DNA of 57,551 nt from positions 1 through 57,551 of the IMG/VR virus record IMGVR_UViG_3300009158_000060; one strand, 5' to 3'. Position 1 is the stretch's first letter; every line of letters starts with the position of its first letter. The translations under genes were made by a program, and so were the position numbers. Below the pieces are notes generated by a model. The model was given only the letters and a program-made list of their open reading frames with translations. It did no database searches and was not told where the DNA came from. Origin of the DNA: a virus. This document shows positions 54,867-57,551 of the stretch, piece by piece.

Positions 54867-55159
54867 CTGAATTCAACAGACCAACACCAGAGACATTGCC
54901 TGAGAAACCACAATTTGAAGCCATAACAACAAGGCTAGACAGAATTGGCGCTGAATCTGGTATTAAAGAAATGACAAATGAGCTATATCTTTATGGTGTA
55001 AATGTCAGGGAGGATTTGGGTAAGGAGTTTAATTACCTTTTTCACCTTACAAGAAACGACACCATTGAAGAAGTGGCGCTGCACGTTGAGAAGCTCAAGG
55101 GCTTTGGTAACGATACCACCAGTTCACTGGCTATCTACATCAGGGAGATGAAGAAATGA
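54863..55159 (+). CDS. Hypothetical protein, 98 aa
   Basis: 'MTEFNRPTPETLPEKPQFEAITTRLDRIGAESGIKEMTNELYLYGVNVREDLGKEFNYLFHLTRNDTIEEVALHVEKLKGF' then 'TTSSLAIYIREMKK'. Helical, charged. ATG 54863 follows GGGAGAAAG and overlaps the previous stop; its own stop overlaps the next start. I recognise no family. Confidence 0.55.
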   Translation: MTEFNRPTPETLPEKPQFEAITTRLDRIGAESGIKEMTNELYLYGVNVREDLGKEFNYLFHLTRNDTIEEVALHVEKLKGFGNDTTSSLAIYIREMKK

Positions 55160-55479
55160 GAGATGACATCATAGACAGCTTCAAAATCACGGGCTTTGTA
55201 ATTCTTGCAGCATTAGTTGCGCTTGGTTCTATGCTTGGTTTTATTTGGGTATTGCAGTCAACATTTGGCCCAAGCGATGAACAGAGGATCGAGATGCGTG
55301 TGCCGCGACTCTTGTCCGAATCGGATGGTTGCAGGGTTTACAAGTTTGTGGATGATGGGACGCACTACTTTACACGTTGCGGCGAACAGGTAAACACTGT
55401 GCGTCACTACACAGAATCTTGTGGCAAAAACTGCATACGCAATCGCACCGAAGAAATAACAACGGAAGGTAACAAATGA
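55156..55479 (+). CDS. Membrane-anchored hypothetical protein, 107 aa
   Basis: One N-terminal membrane helix (about 11-33, 'ITGFVILAALVALGSMLGFIWVL') followed by a soluble domain with four cysteines ('CRVYKFVDDGTHYFTRCGE', 'ESCGKNCIR'). The 'GCRVYKFVDDGTHYFTRC' segment resembles a short periplasm-facing domain seen in some phage and plasmid proteins. The cysteines may form disulfides if it is outside the membrane. Function unknown. Confidence 0.6.
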   Translation: MRDDIIDSFKITGFVILAALVALGSMLGFIWVLQSTFGPSDEQRIEMRVPRLLSESDGCRVYKFVDDGTHYFTRCGEQVNTVRHYTESCGKNCIRNRTEEITTEGNK

Positions 55480-55760
55480 ACATTGATGAACACAAGTTTT
55501 TACTTGAAGTAGAACACCGTGCAAAAGACCCAGAGACAGCAAGAGCCATCATTAACTTTGCCATCAATGGTATGCACAACAAGGCGGTGGAAAACCGTGA
55601 ACACGCTGTTGACATGGAAGTCGTGGCAAACATGGCAATGAACACACGCTTGTTCAAAGGCAACGAACGGTTCATAGCTGACAAGTTGGAGAAATGGAAA
55701 CACAGGAACGGACTTAAGTGGGACGACCACATCAAAACACTACGGGAGAAAGCAAAATGA
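55476..55760 (+). CDS. Hypothetical protein, 94 aa
   Basis: 'MNIDEHKFLLEVEHRAKDPETARAIINFAINGMHNKAVENREHAVDMEVVANMAMNTRLFKGNERFIADKLEKWKHRNGLKWDDHIKTLREKAK'. A fully helical, charged protein without recognised motifs. It is linked by overlapping start/stop to both neighbours, so it is probably part of one translated chain of small genes. Confidence 0.55.
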   Translation: MNIDEHKFLLEVEHRAKDPETARAIINFAINGMHNKAVENREHAVDMEVVANMAMNTRLFKGNERFIADKLEKWKHRNGLKWDDHIKTLREKAK

Positions 55761-55990
55761 ACATGACTGATGAAGAAATTATTGCAGCAGCAGAAGCTAC
55801 TGGCTTGAAGTTGTTCGGGCTTGGTATGGACAAAGCCAAGTTTGAATTTTGCATACTGGCATTTGCCAACCTTGTAGCCGCCAAAGAACGTGAAGCCTGT
55901 GCAAAAGTGTGTCAAGAGGCACAAGAGTATTGGGGTTGGGACAAGGTTGTTGATGCCGCAAAACTTATCAGAGCCAGAGGTGAAGCATGA
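55757..55990 (+). CDS. Small phage protein with EREACAKVC motif, 77 aa
   Basis: 'MNMTDEEIIAAAEATGLKLFGLGMDKAKFEFCILAFANLVAAKEREACAKVCQEAQEYWG' and an end 'AAKLIRARGEA'. The 'F..LVAAKEREACAKVC...' and '.A..IRARG' pattern is a familiar accessory phage protein type with unknown function. ATG 55757 overlaps the upstream stop by ATGA. Confidence 0.6.
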   Translation: MNMTDEEIIAAAEATGLKLFGLGMDKAKFEFCILAFANLVAAKEREACAKVCQEAQEYWGWDKVVDAAKLIRARGEA

Positions 55991-56217
55991 ACAAACGGAT
56001 TAAACAACTTTCGGAACAAGCTGAAAAATATGCTGATGAAAACTTTAGAGGTGAACCCACTTGGTCTGAAGCATTTGAGTCAAAATTTGCCGAGTTGATT
56101 ATTGTGGAATGTGCAACCTTGGTTGATGCCGCATTTGACATAGACGAACATAGCGGCGAAGTTGTTTCTTATGCAGATGGTGGTCAGTTGAAAGAACATT
56201 TTGGAATTGAATCATGA
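55987..56217 (+). CDS. Small phage protein, 76 aa
   Basis: 'MNKRIKQLSEQAEKYADENFRGEPTWSEAFESKFAELIIVECATLVDAAFDIDEHSGEVVSYADGGQLKEHFGIES': an opening helix with 'QAEKYADEN' and a core 'KFAELIIVECA', a common layout of accessory phage proteins related to the previous one. ATGA overlap with both neighbours. Function unknown. Confidence 0.6.
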   Translation: MNKRIKQLSEQAEKYADENFRGEPTWSEAFESKFAELIIVECATLVDAAFDIDEHSGEVVSYADGGQLKEHFGIES

Positions 56218-56432
56218 AAGAAGCAGAGCAAATAATGAAACGGTGTCAGGTTGGCACACGCAATTACGAAGAAGCAAACAATCTTCATGCCGCTTGCTAC
56301 GGAATTATTGGCAAGCTGTTGGCGCAGACAAAGCAAGAACGTGAGTTGTGGCAAAAGCAATTAACCAGCGCACAGCGCAACGAGCTTAAACAAATTGAAG
56401 ACGGCACATGGGAGGCAGACAGAAATGGATAA
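56214..56432 (+). CDS. Hypothetical protein, 72 aa
   Basis: 'MKEAEQIMKRCQVGTRNYEEANNLHAACYGIIGKLLAQTKQERELWQKQLTSAQRNELKQIEDGTWEADRNG': helical coiled coil. It overlaps the next gene by 8 bases. Two cysteines, no motif. Unknown function, one of the chain of small accessory genes. Confidence 0.55.
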   Translation: MKEAEQIMKRCQVGTRNYEEANNLHAACYGIIGKLLAQTKQERELWQKQLTSAQRNELKQIEDGTWEADRNG

Positions 56433-57321
56433 CACTACTGAAGCATTGAAGCTGGCGCTTCCATTGCTGGAAGATTGCGTAAATAGCTATCGCTTGAAAT
56501 ATGAGCGCCCCGCTTTTGACAAAGCCATAACCGCCATCAAAAAAGCCTTGGCAAAAGAGCAAGAGCCTTGGTGCATGAAGATGAACGGCTGCAAAACGAA
56601 GTGCGAAGACTGCCCCGATGAGCCGCTAGATATTTGCTGTCAGCAATACGATACTTGTTTAAAGCCTTGTACACCAAGGGCTGTGCATCTTGCACAGCGC
56701 ACAGAGCAAGAGCCTGTGGCGTGGCGCACGTTTGATGGTGAAGGTGGATATGACTACCAGACTTACGAAAACAACGAAAGCTATGCGGATGACTGGAATA
56801 AAAGAAATCCAAATCACAAAGGTTGGGTTGAACCCCTCTACACCCACCCACCACAGCGCACAGAGCAAGAGCCTGTGGCGTGGATGACAATCAACGAGTA
56901 TGGGGAGGAGGATGACATCCACTACGAAAACCCAGAAGGGCATTTGCTTGATGGCTGGACTTACAAACCGCTTTACACCACGCCGCAACCAGTGCAGGAG
57001 GAGTCGCTTGAACCCTTTGAATACTGGAATGCGGTTGAAGGCTGGGTGAAGATTGACGAGGTTCGTAAGCATTTTGGTTCAGTTGGGTGCGGCACGATTT
57101 ACAAGACTGCGGGTGAAGACCGCGTACCCCTCTACACCGCCCCATCACAGCGCACATGGGTAGGGCTGACGGGGGAGGAGGCTATGGACGTAACACGCAA
57201 AGAAGGGCATGAGTTGCTTGATTTTATTTATGAATACGGTACAGGCTCAGAAGGAGTTGAAGAACGCATTGTTGCTATTTGCAAAGCCATTGAATCTAAG
57301 CTCAAGGAGAAGAACACATGA
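56425..57321 (+). CDS. Modular repeat protein with QRTEQEPVAW and PLYT units, 298 aa
   Basis: Start ATG 56425 (GGAGG upstream). An N-terminal helical unit ('TEALKLALPLLEDCVNSYRLKYERPAFDKAITAIKKALAKEQEPW'), a cysteine-rich stretch ('CMKMNGCKTKCEDCPDEPLDICCQQYDTCLKPC'), then modules where 'QRTEQEPVAW' begins and '(P)LYT.P' ends a unit (two full modules and degraded later ones). Such EPVAW...PLYT modules occur in many phages and prophages in differing numbers. The DNA repeats are nearly exact, so module number may vary. Function unknown. Confidence 0.65.
   Translation: MDNTTEALKLALPLLEDCVNSYRLKYERPAFDKAITAIKKALAKEQEPWCMKMNGCKTKCEDCPDEPLDICCQQYDTCLKPCTPRAVHLAQRTEQEPVAWRTFDGEGGYDYQTYENNESYADDWNKRNPNHKGWVEPLYTHPPQRTEQEPVAWMTINEYGEEDDIHYENPEGHLLDGWTYKPLYTTPQPVQEESLEPFEYWNAVEGWVKIDEVRKHFGSVGCGTIYKTAGEDRVPLYTAPSQRTWVGLTGEEAMDVTRKEGHELLDFIYEYGTGSEGVEERIVAICKAIESKLKEKNT
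56693..56724 (+). repeat. 32-bp direct repeat, first copy
   Basis: Identical to 56852-56883, starting CACAGCGCACAG and ending CTGTGGCGTGG. The copies are 159 bases (53 codons) apart and in frame. Confidence 0.8.
56852..56883 (+). repeat. 32-bp direct repeat, second copy
   Basis: Second identical copy of the repeat at 56693-56724. A third, partial copy (CACAGCGCACA) with an ACCCCTCTACACC upstream context lies near 57148. Confidence 0.8.
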
Positions 57322-57551
57322 CACCCATACCACTGCAACCCAACATGCCTATGCCTACCGACTACAGTGGCGACCCTGTGCCGCCCAAGCAGTACTACAT
57401 TTGCCCACACTGCAAAGAACAAAGCCCACTGACAAAAGAATGGGTTGACTTAACTCAACAAGAGCTTGACGAATTAGATGAACAAAGCCCATCACTACAT
57501 GAGTTTGTTCAAAATTTAATGTCCAAACTCAAGGAGAAGAACAGTGCTTGA
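57318..57551 (+). CDS. Small protein with CPHC zinc motif, 77 aa
   Basis: 'MTPIPLQPNMPMPTDYSGDPVPPKQYYICPHCKEQSPLTKEWVDLTQQELDELDEQ' then 'SKLKEKNSA'. A single CPHC pair could be half of a zinc site completed by dimerisation or be a remnant. The start overlaps the previous stop by ATGA. The last four codons repeat the 'LKEKN' end of the preceding protein. The gene ends exactly with the window. Confidence 0.55.
   Translation: MTPIPLQPNMPMPTDYSGDPVPPKQYYICPHCKEQSPLTKEWVDLTQQELDELDEQSPSLHEFVQNLMSKLKEKNSA

Overview
This window is most of a tailed double-stranded DNA phage genome. It has a large terminase, portal, major capsid protein, tail-adaptor proteins, a lysis set and a short-tail ejection module. 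No sheath, tail tube or classical tape-measure gene is visible, so a short-tailed (podovirus-like) virion is the best guess. Several small proteins are of types I associate with uncultured freshwater phages and Burkholderiales-like hosts: a DUF6321-like protein, peptides carrying a KGKTKG motif, a GroES-like protein and an LPD38-like polyvalent protein. That host is an impression from family resemblance, not something the sequence proves. I saw no tRNA, rRNA, CRISPR array, insertion sequence, integrase, DNA polymerase or RNA polymerase.

Layout. Positions 1-5735 (+ strand) hold a replication block: the C-terminal part of an SNF2-type helicase, a coiled-coil protein, a candidate single-strand DNA-binding protein, a small helix-turn-helix protein, and a primase-helicase fusion. 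Positions 5656-44234 (- strand) hold one long late operon. In transcription order it encodes small and large terminase, portal, a GroES-like protein, scaffold, major capsid protein, a strong terminator, a cluster of tiny basic proteins with tail adaptors, tail and fibre proteins (one built of 20-residue repeats), a lysis group, a P22 gp10-like tail protein, and finally internal/ejection proteins. The last of these is a 3,282-residue polyvalent protein with protease-like, ADP-ribosyltransferase-like and LPD38-like regions. Positions 44235-44687 are a divergent control region with promoters, terminators and a candidate small RNA. Positions 44688-57551 (+ strand) hold many small early genes, a possible origin/operator region (45692-46074), a MoxR ATPase-VWA metallopeptidase-partner set, and a tail of short accessory genes.

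The two + strand blocks could be one continuous early region if the genome is circular or circularly permuted. Transcription would then diverge at about 44.3-44.6 kb and converge at about 5.6 kb, where a late terminator lies inside a small early gene.

The points most worth a second look are: a 27-bp palindrome in five copies, four of them just after stop codons; the AT-rich repeat-filled region next to a zinc-finger gene; a Shine-Dalgarno sequence separated from its start codon by a CUUCGG hairpin; a candidate small RNA with two GCAA-capped hairpins; the giant polyvalent protein with a compositionally distinct toxin-like domain; and a gene whose natural N-terminus seems to begin at an AUU codon.
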